A program made the position numbers and the translations under genes. From Dipteris shenzhenensis (Eukaryota; Polypodiophyta; Polypodiopsida; Gleicheniales), in NCBI GenBank assembly GCA_047967505.1, contig CM106541.1: a stretch of DNA of 64,000 bases. One strand, 5' to 3'. Positions 11,737-22,011 of this stretch are shown here, piece after piece (position 1 is the first letter of the stretch; every line of letters starts with the position of its first letter). Under the pieces are notes generated by a model that had not been told where the DNA came from, ran no database searches, and was given only the letters and a program-made list of their open reading frames with translations.

Positions 11737-12110
11737 AAGCTCATCGTGGAGCAAGAAGGTGTACTCCATGAGTGGAAGCCTGTACACTATCAAAGGAGAA
11801 TGCAAGATTGCATGCAGATCTTGAGGCTGCTACTGCAACTGAGGGCAAAGCCCTCACAAAAGTTGAATCAATTGTACATACACTTAGTCGAGTGTGTAGT
11901 AAAGTAGACAGTAATATTTGAATCAACAAAAAGGCAGTGAATCAGTGTTGGAGAGCACTACCAAGCAAGCTCAAGTCTTTTGAGCAACATGCAGCATCTA
12001 ATTGAGAAGCTCCCAAGTCAGGGTCCCAGAGTTCTAAATCTAGCACCAACTCACCATCCCACAAGCTCTGCAGCAGTGACTATGAACATGAATATTGAAT
12101 GGTGAGATTC
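11737..12110 (+). pseudogene. Possible frameshifted continuation of the 11143 gene
   Basis: In a frame different from the upstream one, 11775-11920 encodes a heptad-like helix containing ENARLHADLEAA and VESIVHTLSRVCSK. It is followed by a stop and then a Ser-rich tail (about 12010-12090: SGSQSSKSSTNSPSHK). This fits a coiled coil and C-terminal tail separated by indels. It is an inference from composition; no known domain is recognised. Confidence 0.3.
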
Positions 12111-12459
12111 TTAACTTCCATGTACAAATCATATTTTAGTTTTTAGAGTTAGGTCCTCTTACAAGTAGTGTGTACTTACCCTTTCAATAAATGTGTAGGT
12201 GTGTCTTTGTGGGCTTGGATTTTCTCAAGAAACTATTGATGTGCTTTTTGCACCATGCTTGCACACATACCACATCATGTGTGCAACATTCCATTTTTTA
12301 GAGAACTTACAATGTATTCATCTGTTGTGTAATATTGGTGTCAAATGCATGGTTGGCTGCAATGGGCTTTGACAAATCAGACATATTTTCTTCACTCTTT
12401 TTTTCTTATTACTTATTACTCAATAGAGTAATATAATATTGTATATGTTAAACATTTCA
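12111..12459. other. Anonymous DNA
   Basis: Nothing recognised. AT content rises toward the satellite that follows. Confidence 0.4.
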
Positions 12460-13600
12460 AGTTAATTATTTAGTACTAAATAGTACTATTTACGTGATTT
12501 AGCAATATTTAGGATTTAGAACTATTTGGCATTTAGCAATGTTTAACATTTTACATTATCTAGACTTTAGTACTATTTAGCACTATTTAGTATTTAGTAG
12601 TATTCAGCACTATTTAGCATTCAATAGTACTATTTAGCTTTTAATACTATTTAGCACTATCTAGCACGACTAGTACTGTGTTTCATCACTATTTAGCATT
12701 TAACACTATTTGGCATTTAGTAGTATTTGTCATTTAGTAGTATTCAGGACTATTTAGCATCAAGTACTATTTCGCATTTAGGACTATTCAGCATTTAGTA
12801 ATATTAGCACTACCTAGCATTTAGTACTAAAAACATAAGCATTTACTACTATTTGGCACTATCTAGCAGTGCTAGTACAGTTGTGTTTTAGCACTGTCTA
12901 CTAGCACTGCTAGTACTATGTATTTGGTATTAAAAGGATAGCTAAAAAGGTTATATATTACTAAGAATTTAGTACTAGTTAGCACTTAGTACTATTTAGC
13001 ACTATCTAGCACTACTAGTACTGTTTGTTTCAACACTATTTAACATTTAACACTATTTGGCATTTAGCAGTATTTGGCATGTAGTACTATTCAGCACTAT
13101 TTAGCATTTAGGACTGTTCAACATTTAGTAATATTAGCACCACCTAGCATGTAGTGATATATATCATTTAGTACTAAAAGGATAGCCTAAAAGGCTTAAT
13201 ACTACTAAGCATTTAGTACCATTTAGCACTATTTAGCATTTAGTACTATTTAGTTTTTAGAACTATAATTTAGTATTTAGTACTATTCATCATTTACTAC
13301 TATTCATCATTTACTACTATTCAGCATTTAGTACTATTTACTAGTATCAGTAGTATTTAGTAGTATTTAGCACTAGTTAGTACTTAGTACTATTTAGTAT
13401 CCATAGTATTTAGCAGTATTTATAAGTACTATTTAGTATCAGTAGTATTTAGTAGTATTTAGCACTAGTTAGCACTTAGTACTATTTAGTATTAGTAGTA
13501 CTTAGTACCTTAGTTAGCACTTAGTATTATCTAGTAGTATTAGGATTAGTTTTAGTATTGTTTAGTACCTATTAGCACTTAATACTGTTTAGTACCACAA
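12460..13600. repeat. AT-rich satellite of TAGTACTATTTAGCA-like words
   Basis: More than a kilobase consists of short words such as atttagcact, atttagtact, catttagtag and tattcagcac in irregular order, with occasional interruptions (for example ctagcactgctagtac). The word length is about 10-15 bp and the order is not strictly periodic. No reading frame survives. Confidence 0.85.
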
Positions 13601-13618
13601 TCACATCTGGACTCCAAT

Positions 13619-13714
13619 GGAAATATGGCCCTTGAGGGGTCCCTTTTAGGGGCAAGGGCTGTGTTGGAATATATCCCTTTCTCCTAAAGGGGACCCCTCA
13701 AGGGCCATATTTCC
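13619..13714. repeat. Inverted repeat: 32-bp arms, 32-nt loop
   Basis: The left arm 13619-13650 and right arm 13683-13714 are complementary at 31 of 32 positions by eye (core aaatatggcccttgagggg). The 32-base spacer is unrelated. A transcript would fold into a strong hairpin of the size of a small-RNA precursor. It could equally be a tiny foldback transposon. Confidence 0.8.
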
Positions 13715-13807
13715 TTCAAGTTTAAATACTATTATTCTTTTGATTATCGTTTTCTATCTTTAAATAATCTATTTGCCTTTTGAAATCAATTTCAAATAAT
13801 TGTTCTT

Positions 13808-14065
13808 TTCGGGGGGGGGGGGAGGGGGGGTCACTGTGTATAAACCCTCTATATCACGTGCATTCAAGGCCCATTTCGAAAATCCATTATCTATAAATTT
13901 TTCATTTATAAAAGGTACCCCTTTTCTATACAAATTTGTAAAATTTTCCCAAAATTATTTTAAATAGACCCTTATGTATATTTATTTTTGTAAATTTTAG
14001 AAATAAAAATATCCTTCTGTTGAACTGACGTGATAGGGTTACATATGATGAGTGACCCCCCTGAG
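13808..14065 (+). mobile_element. MITE copy (about 258 bp)
   Basis: The same family as 1079-1325. The left G-run is expanded and interrupted by one A (about 13811-13830). The right end is AGTGACCCCCCTGAG. No 8-bp target duplication is evident, so this is probably an older copy. Confidence 0.8.
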
Positions 14066-14099
14066 TGCATAAATAGGTAAACACACTGAAATACTATGT

Positions 14100-14640
14100 C
14101 CAAAAAAGTTGAATACTGGTTCAAAGCAAGCTTAAGCTGTGGAAAATGAGAAATGCCAAACTGCTAACATTTCAAAAGTGTTTATAGACACCAAGAAAGA
14201 ACAATAGGTAGAGGGACATGCCTCACATGGAAAAGAAGACAATGAACAACTATTTGATGGAAGTCGGTTAGAAGATGACAACTCCTTGGAGGATGTTGGG
14301 GATTAGGAATATGATGAGGATGAAATGCTAGACAAAGTAAAAAAGTAGTTGGCAGTGGCACAGGGGGACTTGAAAGTTGTAGAGGAGAGAGGTAGGATTG
14401 TTTTTTTTTCCTATGTGGCCAAAAGAGGGTATCTATTTTTATAAGTTCCTATTTTATCCATTTCATTTATTCATGTTTTATATATTGCATCTATTCATGT
14501 ATTATATATTGTTCAGCAGATGAAAGTTTGCCAGTTAAAGAAGCTCTTACTAAGATGAAGCATTACATACAACACAAGAAGAAATCTGTTGTGCGGTCAT
14601 TGTATAGAAGCAAGAATATAAAGGAAAAGGAGGGTATGTA
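14100..14640 (+). pseudogene. Exon relics of an unrecognised gene
   Basis: An acidic segment (about 14230-14390: GKEDNEQLFDGSRLEDDNS) carries two stops and ends at a GAGAG|GTAGGA donor. A 125-bp intron ends in TTCAG near 14517. The next exon (14518-14632) reads SLPVKEALTKMKHYIQHKKK and ends at a GG|GTATGT donor. The intron structure indicates a former eukaryotic gene. It may belong with the 11143 frame and the Ulp1-like exons downstream on the same strand, but that link is inference. Confidence 0.4.
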
Positions 14641-14819
14641 TTTTTTTGTGAAGATGCACATTTACAGTCTTCTATGTACAGCACCTCAAACACATTTCTG
14701 ATCTGACTTTATTTCTTTGTAGACAATCTAACTGAACACCTATTTTATTAATTTTGGACTGGTGCACTGTCCAAATTTGTGGATAAAGCATTTTAAAAAA
14801 AGAGGCTCTTATAAAACAA

Positions 14820-15005
14820 AACTTTGAGTCAAAAAGTAAGATTTTAAAAAATCAAATTAGAAAAAATGATGTGACATGTTATTAAAACTAGAGTACATTA
14901 AAAAAAGAGGACATCACATTGTTAAAAGAGACAAAAAGTCAGATTTTAAAAAATCAAATTAGAAAAAAAGGCATGACATGTTATTAAAACTAGAGTACAT
15001 TTAAA
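14820..15005. repeat. Tandem duplication, about 105-bp unit
   Basis: Two adjacent copies share agattttaaaaaatcaaat followed by a segment containing tgacatgttattaaaact and agagtacatt. They differ by small indels. No function suggested. Confidence 0.7.
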
Positions 15006-15251
15006 AAAAAGCATAACACATTTGTACAAGAAGTAGATCATATAACTCAAAGCCATATGGTGTCAAAAAACACCTTCCATTAGCTTAGCCTCGAAGATAT
15101 CATCTTCGTCTCTCTTGTCTATTACAACTTTACATTAGAGAACTAAAAAGTTTTTGTGGAACTATAGTTTCATTTTTTGTCTATTACAAATACTTTAGAA
15201 AACACATAAGTCTCTATGGAATGAAATTTCCATCACTTGACTATTACGTCA

Positions 15252-15708
15252 TTAGAGAGAGCATATGTCCTCGAAAGTTCCTACTATGACATTGGCTTCA
15301 TGAAAACAAGCAGACTTCAAACCTGCAGGCCTTGCGTAACTAGGGCTGGCATTGCAAATCTCCTCACAGACTCTCCTCACAATCTGTTTCGAATCTTCCA
15401 CCGACTTGTAAGCATTCAACAACTCTTCTTTTCTCTCTTGGCTTTCCTCATCTTCACCATTTTTTTCAATACAACTTCTAGCCACCGCCATATCGTTTAC
15501 AAAAATTTAACTCATTAGCATAAGAAGTACGTGATTAAAAGAAGCAAAAAAGAAAGCTAGGGATATTTACCTCTTCTGCTGAGTTCAAATCAAGCAACCA
15601 TGTGCGTAACATATCCTCCTCGAATGATTTTCCCTTCATTGGTCCATACAAAAGGGATCTAAGACAGAATTTGAGTTCAGTAAATGAAGTTGCGTAGTAA
15701 CTAGTCAT
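15252..15708 (-). CDS. Hypothetical two-exon gene or relic
   Basis: On minus, an ATG at 15708 opens a 46-codon frame (MTSYYATSFTELKFCLRSLL) that ends in ELNSAEEG-like sequence at a GAAGAG|GTAAAT donor near 15571. Further on, 15491-15252 reads as an acidic helix-rich segment (EDEESQERKEELLNAYKSVE, then ICNASPSYARPAGLK). I could not find an acceptor joining the two in frame, so the model is uncertain. No family is recognised. Confidence 0.3.
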
Positions 15709-15829
15709 TGTCTTAGAGGGAAAGTGGGAGGAGAGTGAGGGAGTGATAGCAAGGGATGCAAAGTGAGCTGCCCCTCCTTCAAGAGTGATAGAAAGTGAGG
15801 GAAGACGTAAAGTGAAAGACGAATACAAG

Positions 15830-16600
15830 TTAATGAGAAGGACTAGGATGTAAGAAAAAGGGAGAGGAGAGAGAGAGAATGAGGGGAGGGAGAGGAGGGA
15901 CAGAGAAAGAGAAGTGAGGAGGAATGAGGGGAGGAGAGAGAGAGAGAGAGAGAGAGAAAGTGAGGGGAGGAGAGGAGAGAGAGATAGAAGCCCTGGCGGC
16001 CGCGGCCCCCAGGGATGAGAGGAGACTGAGAGGAGTAAGGGAGGGAGAGGAGTGAGAGCGAGGAGGGAAGGGGAGGGGAGGAGAGAGAGAGAAGGAAGAG
16101 AGAGAGAGGACTCTTGGGGGCCGTGGCCCCCAGGTGAGAGAAGAGGGAAGGGAGTGGAGAGGAGTTAGAGTGGAAGTGGAGAGGGAAGGTACACGATTAG
16201 AGAGAGAGGGGTGAGAAGACATGATGGAGAGGGAAACACTACTAGAGAGAGAGGAGAGATGAGAAGACTTTAGGGAGAGGGGAAGGTAAGCGACTAGAGA
16301 GAGAGGAGAGAAGAGAAGACTTGAGGGAGAGAGGCTGAAAATATGCGACTAGAGAGAGAGAGATATGCAACTAGAGAGGGAGCTCCATTAGAGAGAGAGA
16401 GAGCCCACTACATAGAGAAGAGGAGAGGAGTAGAGAGAGAGAGGTCGAATTCTCACAACTAAGAGTAGAACAACCCACGAGCAAGAGTGATAAACAAGAG
16501 CCTACGACGAGCAAGAGTGACAAATAAGAAGCGACGTAGGAGAAGAATGAAGAGGGACGTACGAGAAGAATGTCGAACACAAATCAAATCATATCAAGAA
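15830..16600. repeat. GA-rich satellite with embedded GC palindromes
   Basis: A purine-rich run is broken by GC-rich motifs at about 15992-16015 and 16109-16133 of the type cctggcggccgcggccc and ttgggggccgtggccccca. The same motifs occur on the other strand at 20449-21410, so both tracts belong to one satellite family in opposite orientation. Long open frames here are low-complexity artefacts. Confidence 0.85.
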
Positions 16601-16839
16601 GAATGTTGAACACAAATTTGAATTCAAATTTATCTAGAAGAATGAATTCAAATTTCCCTCTCTCTTTTTAAAATTCAAATTTATTCGTGAGGGAGGAGTG
16701 GGCTAGTTTTTCTTATATATACTCTTCTTTCCATTCATTCATTCTCATTCTCTCCTCATTTCATTGAAGCAACCAAGAGTGGAAAAGCAAGGATAAGTGG
16801 AGCCTTACTTTTATCACTTTTTCTAGGTACTTGCAATTC

Positions 16840-17092
16840 TTTTTCTTTACTCGCAATTCTACAATTCTTCTTGTAATTCTTTTTCTTTACTTACAATTCT
16901 TTTTCAATTAGTTTCTTGTGAGAGTTTTTGAGTTCTATTTCAATTAATTTCTTATTGAAATTTGTGTTCTAAATTTGAAAAGAGAGATAGAGAGAAAGAG
17001 AGAGCTAGAGAGAGAGTGGAGATAGAGAGAGAATATGAGAGAGCGAGCAGGAGATTAAGAGAGAAAAGAAAGGAGGGAGAGAAAGTAGGAGA

Positions 17093-17127
<35 letters not shown>

Positions 17128-17386
17128 AAGAGAGGGAGGGAGGGAGAGAGATTAAGAGAGAGAAGAGGGGCGGAGGGGGAGAGAGAGAGAATGAAAACTC
17201 AAAGAGTAAAAGAGAGAGAATGAAAACTCCTGGCAGCCGTGGCAGCGAGAGGAGGGGGTTTTTTTAGTAGGCATTACAATTCTTTTTAAATTAGTTTCTT
17301 ATTTGAGTTTTTGAGTTCTATTTCAATTAGTTTCTTATTGAAATTTGAGCTTGTAAATTTGAAAAGAGAGAAAGCGAGAGAGAGAG

Positions 17387-17431
<45 letters not shown>

Positions 17432-17465
17432 CAGAGAGAGAGAGAAGAGGAGAGGGGAGGACTAC
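16840..17465. repeat. Direct duplication of an AT leader plus GA tract
   Basis: Two units start with caattctttt, continue through gagttctatttcaatta and gtaaatttgaaaagagag, then enter a GA run. Unit 1 is about 16905-17275 and unit 2 about 17276-17460. A version of the GC motif (tcctggcagccgtggcagcg) sits at the end of unit 1. Confidence 0.75.
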
Positions 17466-17474
17466 TCTCTCAAT

Positions 17475-18400
17475 ATGATGAGTCATGAAAATATGACTCT
17501 ATTGCAACAAATTGGAAGTTCATTCACTGCTATGTTGTTAATTCGACAACAACCTCATACTTTTGAATTTGGTGAAGAAGAGATTTTAATCCTCTTGAAT
17601 CCTAAGAAGGAGGTTAATGTCAAAGTCATTACAACAATCCTCAAGTTTGATGCAGCCTTTCCCTTGGCTTTATACTTGCATATTTTGACTAAACCCAAGA
17701 AGCTAATACTTTTTTAAAAAAATATAGTAATGTTATAGCAGATTTTCCTCAAAATATACAAAGAGTTTCATATATGCTCAATTCTCTTATTTCTGAAGTG
17801 CTTAGCAACAAAAAAGAAACCATAGAGGATGTTTGCAAGTGGTTGAATCATGTTCCTATGAATGAGGCACGAGTTATCTTTACAGCATATTATGAGAAGT
17901 AAGCAACAAACCCTACTTGTTTTTTCTATTGCATTGCTAGAATTGTCTCAAACACAGTAATTATTCTTTATTGATAATGCAGCTCACATTGGAGTTTGGT
18001 GGTTGTGGACATCTTTGCTAAGAAGTGCTTCTTTGCCAACTCAATGACATCCGTTCATGGCACTGTGTTAGAGTAAGTATAGACTACACTTGTTGTCACT
18101 TCTTGACATGTAGATTGATATGCAATGCACATGTTATATGTTTTGATGTGTAGATCGGCTTGAAAGTTGGTAGGTGCTATCGACACAGTAATGTGGCAAT
18201 GTGACTTGGCACAACAAATAGAGTATATAACATGTCAGGTATCACATCAAGAGGATGGCCACATCTACAATTGTGAATGGAGGATGGGCTACAATTACTT
18301 TTTGGTACTTGGTCAAATTTTTGAGATACAAAATGACACCACACTGTCAACATATACAGACTTGCATCTCTATGCATTTATAACATGTACCATTTGAGCA
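17475..18400 (+). pseudogene. Ulp1-like C48 cysteine protease relic, first copy
   Basis: Exon-like pieces in order: an FGEEEI...KEVNVKVITTIL segment (17475-17690), which fits the Ulp1 N-lobe; ETIEDVCKWLNHVPMNEARV (about 17815-17875) ending at a GTAAGC donor at 17899; after an ATGCAG acceptor, HWSLVVVDIFAKK (from about 17986) with the catalytic His-Trp; and HQEDGHIYNCEWRMGYN (about 18244-18294), where the expected Q..G.xCGWR is altered around the nucleophile. A frameshift or stop follows the first exon. The family removes SUMO-like modifiers; in plants many copies ride on transposons. Compare with the better copy 2 that follows. Confidence 0.65.
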
Positions 18401-18517
18401 ATCATTAAGGGCAACATTATGCACCCTCTCACAAGTCAAATAGATAATGGCTTAGAGGAGTGCGAAATGAATGCCATCAAAGGGTCAAAGGGGATAGAAG
18501 ACCTCAACTCTACAAAC

Positions 18518-19750
18518 ATGGCTTCATTGGAAGAATTGGGAAGCTCTTTTAATGTTAGGGTTATGATTCAACATAGACCTCAGTATCATGAATTTGGTGG
18601 AGAGGAGATTTCAATCCTCTCTAGAGCTTCAAATGAGGTCAATAACAACATTATGATGGCCATTCTCAGGTTTGATACAAACTTTTTCTCTGCTTGATAA
18701 TTCAATATTTTGATTAAATCTAATAAGCTAATATTCATTTATTTGTTGGTGTAGTATAGTTATCTCACGATTTTGTAGATCCGTACAAAACCGTGTGTAT
18801 ATGTTGGATTCCCTCCTTTCTCCTATACTTAGCGATAGTAGAAAAACGATAGCCGATGTTTGTAAATGGTTACAACCTTTACATTTACATGGCATGCGAG
18901 TCCTATTCATGGCATATCACGAGATGTAAGTATCATGGCAACCTTTATTTTCATCTTATACTGGCAACATTGTGTTAAATAATAATGGTTCTTAATTATT
19001 CTTATAGGGAACATTGGAGTCTGGTGGTTTGGGACCTTGAAGACAACTATTGTTGGTTTGTCAACTCGATTGCAGGCTTTCATGGCTCAGTGCAAATGTA
19101 AGTATTCTATTAATCTGTTGTTACTTCTATATTATGTACCTTATGTAATAGACACACTAAGTTTTTTTTATATGTCATCATGATGAGCAAGTCGGTTGAG
19201 AAGTTGGTATCTGCTACTCGCTAGACTTCCGAAAGCATTTAGTAGTAGAGCAAGAAGATGGGCATAGTTGTGGGTGGAGAGTTGCCTATAACTGCATGTT
19301 GATTTTCAAAGAAATTTTCTCACTTAAGCCACAGGTCTCATCGGAAGAATCTTTGGAGCTCAAATATTCAGAGGAGGATTTACAATTGTTTAGGGCTGAA
19401 ATCATTTGAGACCTAATTGCTGCCATTAGAATACAACGTGCAACTGAAGCAATATCAGAGCTTGCATTTAAGGAAGAGGAGACTGAGTCTACTGTGAAAG
19501 CACTACACACTACAGAAGAAGTAGAGACTCGGTGTACACCTACAGCACCACAGCCTCCGCTGGAAGCATCAGAAGAGTTGCCACACCCTCTGCTTGCATT
19601 TAAGGAAGACGATACTGAGTCTACTCCGAAAGCACTACATACTACAGAAGAGAAGTAGAGATTGAGTGTACATCTAGAGCACCACAGCCTACATTGGAAG
19701 CATCAGAAGAGTTGCCACAGTCTCCACTAGAAGCATCAGAAGAGTTGTGA
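18518..19750 (+). pseudogene. Ulp1-like C48 cysteine protease relic, second copy
   Basis: This repeats the plan of the preceding copy: FGGEEISIL...NEVNNNIMMAIL (18590-18670); KTIADVCKWLQPLHLHGMRV (about 18844-18903) ending at a GTAAGT donor; then EHWSLVVWDLEDNYCWFVNS (from about 19009), with His of the triad and a following Asp; and VEQEDGHSCGWRVAYN (about 19248-19294), with the Gln and nucleophile Cys (19269-19271) intact. A 44-residue acidic repeat follows twice (about 19461-19725), the second copy frameshifted. Stops before the Q/C motif and in the tail suggest a pseudogene, although the catalytic residues survive. Confidence 0.7.
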
Positions 19751-20261
19751 TGCATGTATGATGTTGTGTTTGTATGTATGCATGAGCATATTCTCATGTT
19801 GTTTATTCCATGAATATTATGTTGACATTTATTTGTTGCAATGTATGAATCATGATGTTGTTTTTTTTATTATACACCAATTTGTGACTCATCACTTAAG
19901 TGGCATTTAGTCATGATATTTATATATTTATTTCATGCACACAATTTTATGATATGAATGTGTGATGATGTGATTATTTGGAAATATAACCTTGTGTGAT
20001 GAGAATTTTGATATGAATATGTGATGATGTAATATTTGTAATATATTTCACTCCAAAGTATCAATTCCCAATGCTCCACTCACTTAAAGTACAGCATTCC
20101 CAATGCTCTGCAAAATTTTATTCATTTGGACAGTCTCCACTCACTTAAAGTAGAGCATTCCCAATGCTTCACTCACTTTATTCCAACCCTTATCCTTATC
20201 ATAGCAAACACATCGTGCCTTAGTGCACTTGTATTCTTCCATCCTAGTCCTTCCACAAACA

Positions 20262-20265
<4 letters not shown>
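19751..20265. other. AT-rich spacer
   Basis: No gene recognised. A direct repeat around cactcacttaaagta with attcccaatgct is present at about 20065-20172. Confidence 0.5.
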
Positions 20266-20326
<61 letters not shown>

Positions 20327-20474
20327 CCTCCCCTCCCTCCCCTCACTCCTCTCTCTCTCTCTCTCCCCTCCCTCTCTATGTCGCCTCCCCCTTCTTTCTC
20401 TCTCCCTCCCCTCATTCTCTCTCTCTCCTCTCCCTTTCCTCACTCCTCTCACCCTGGGGACCACGGCCGCCAGG

Positions 20475-20529
<55 letters not shown>

Positions 20530-20669
20530 CCCTCCCTCCCCTCACTCCTCTCTCTCCCTCTCTATGCCGCCTCCCCCTTGTTTCTCTCTCCCTCCTCTCC
20601 CTCCCCTCATTCTCTCTCTCTCCTCTCCCTTTCCTCACTTCTCTCACCCTGGGGGCTGCGGCCGCCAAG

Positions 20670-20720
<51 letters not shown>

Positions 20721-20811
20721 CCTCCCCTCCCTCCCCTCACTCCTCTCTCTCTCTCTCCCCTCCCTCTCTATGCCGCCTCCCCCTTCTTTCTCTCTCCCTC
20801 TTCTTCCTCCC

Positions 20812-20842
<31 letters not shown>

Positions 20843-21068
20843 CCCCTCCCCTCCCTCCCCTCACTCCTCTCTCTCTCTCTCCCCTCCCTCTCTATGCCGC
20901 CTCCCCCTTCTTTCTCTCTCCCTCTTCTTCCTCCCCTCATTCTCTCTCTCCTCTCCCTTTCCTCACTACTCTCCCTCCCCTCATTCTCTCTCTCTCCTCT
21001 CCCTTTCCTCACTCCTCTCAACCTAGGGGCTGCGGCCTCCAGGACCTCTCGCTCTCTCTCTCTCTCTT

Positions 21069-21118
<50 letters not shown>

Positions 21119-21407
21119 CTCCCTCCCTACGCCGCCTCCCCCTTCTTTCTCTCTCCCTCTTCTCCCTCCCCTCATTCTCTCTCTCTCCTCTCCCTTTCCT
21201 CACTCCTCTCACCTCGGCACCATGGCTGCCAGGACCTCTCACTCTCGCTCTCCCTGCCCTCCCTCCCCTCACTCCTCTCTCTCTCTCTCCCCTCCCTCTC
21301 TACGCTGCCTCCCCCTTCTTTCTCTCTCCCTCCTCTCCCTCCCCTCATTCTCTCTCTCTCCTATCCCTTTCCTCACTCCTCTCACCCTGGGGGCTACGGC
21401 TATCGAG

Positions 21408-21468
<61 letters not shown>

Positions 21469-21740
21469 CCTCCCCTCACTCCTCTCTCTCTCTCTCCCCT
21501 CCCTCTCTATGCCGCTTCCCCCCCTTGCCGCCTCCCCCTACGGTCGCCCCCTCACCCTCCCATCACCTCCCCCTACCGCCGCTCCCCCCTTTGCAACTGC
21601 CTCCCCCTCCCGTCACCTCCCCCTACTGCCACCCCCTCTCTTTGCTCCCCCCCTCCCACTGCCTCCCCCTACTGCCTCCCCCTCCTGCCGCCTCCTCCCT
21701 CCCTCCTTTCCTCCCTCTCTCTCCCCCCTCCATGCCCCCT
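20266..21740. repeat. CT-rich satellite, roughly 190-bp units
   Basis: Units consist of a (CT)n run, a C-rich block, the words tctatgccgcctccccctt and ctccctttcctcactcctc, then a GC-rich box ending in caggacc before the next (CT)n. The boxes end near 20476, 20669, 21046, 21236 and 21410, about 180-195 bp apart, with one double-length interval containing an extra internal duplication. The last part (21520-21740) is a degenerate cctcccccta repeat. The long Ser/Leu/Pro frames on both strands are artefacts of this composition. Confidence 0.9.
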
Positions 21741-21741
21741 C

Positions 21742-21999
21742 TGTTGAGAGTTCACACTCAACATCATGTGATCATGTGTGCATAGCACCATCACGTGATC
21801 ATATGTGCATAGCACTAACCTTATAGAGTGCTATAAAGGAAAGGGTTAGATCCCCTAACCCTAACCCTAAAATGGTTTGTATATATTCTATTTTTTCAAC
21901 TAATTCTAGTGTACAGCTAGTCATTTTGTGGTGTGCTCTCTAGCTGTGCCCTCTCTCCTCATCTCCACTTTTCTCCTCTCCCCTCTTCATATTTTGTCA
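21742..21999 (+). repeat. 5' LTR of the copia element (258 bp)
   Basis: It starts TGTTGAGAG and ends TTGTCA directly before the primer-binding site. It contains three tandem telomere-like CCCTAA units (about 21857-21877) and a duplicated atcatgtgatcatgtgtgca segment near its start. A TATA-like cttatagagtgctataaag lies near 21820-21840. Confidence 0.75.
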
Positions 22000-22011
22000 T
22001 GGTATCAGAGC
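22000..22011 (+). promoter_or_regulatory. Primer-binding site of the copia element
   Basis: TGGTATCAGAGC is the complement of the plant initiator methionine tRNA 3' region, used to prime minus-strand DNA synthesis. It directly follows the LTR. Confidence 0.9.

Noticed and set aside
15830-16222. Pro/Ser/Leu-rich frame on minus
   Set aside because: GA satellite read from the other strand.
20126-21826. A 566-codon plus-strand open frame and several overlapping frames on both strands
   Set aside because: They consist of Ser/Leu/Pro or Glu/Arg repeats dictated by CT/GA satellite; both strands and several frames are open at once, as expected for simple sequence.
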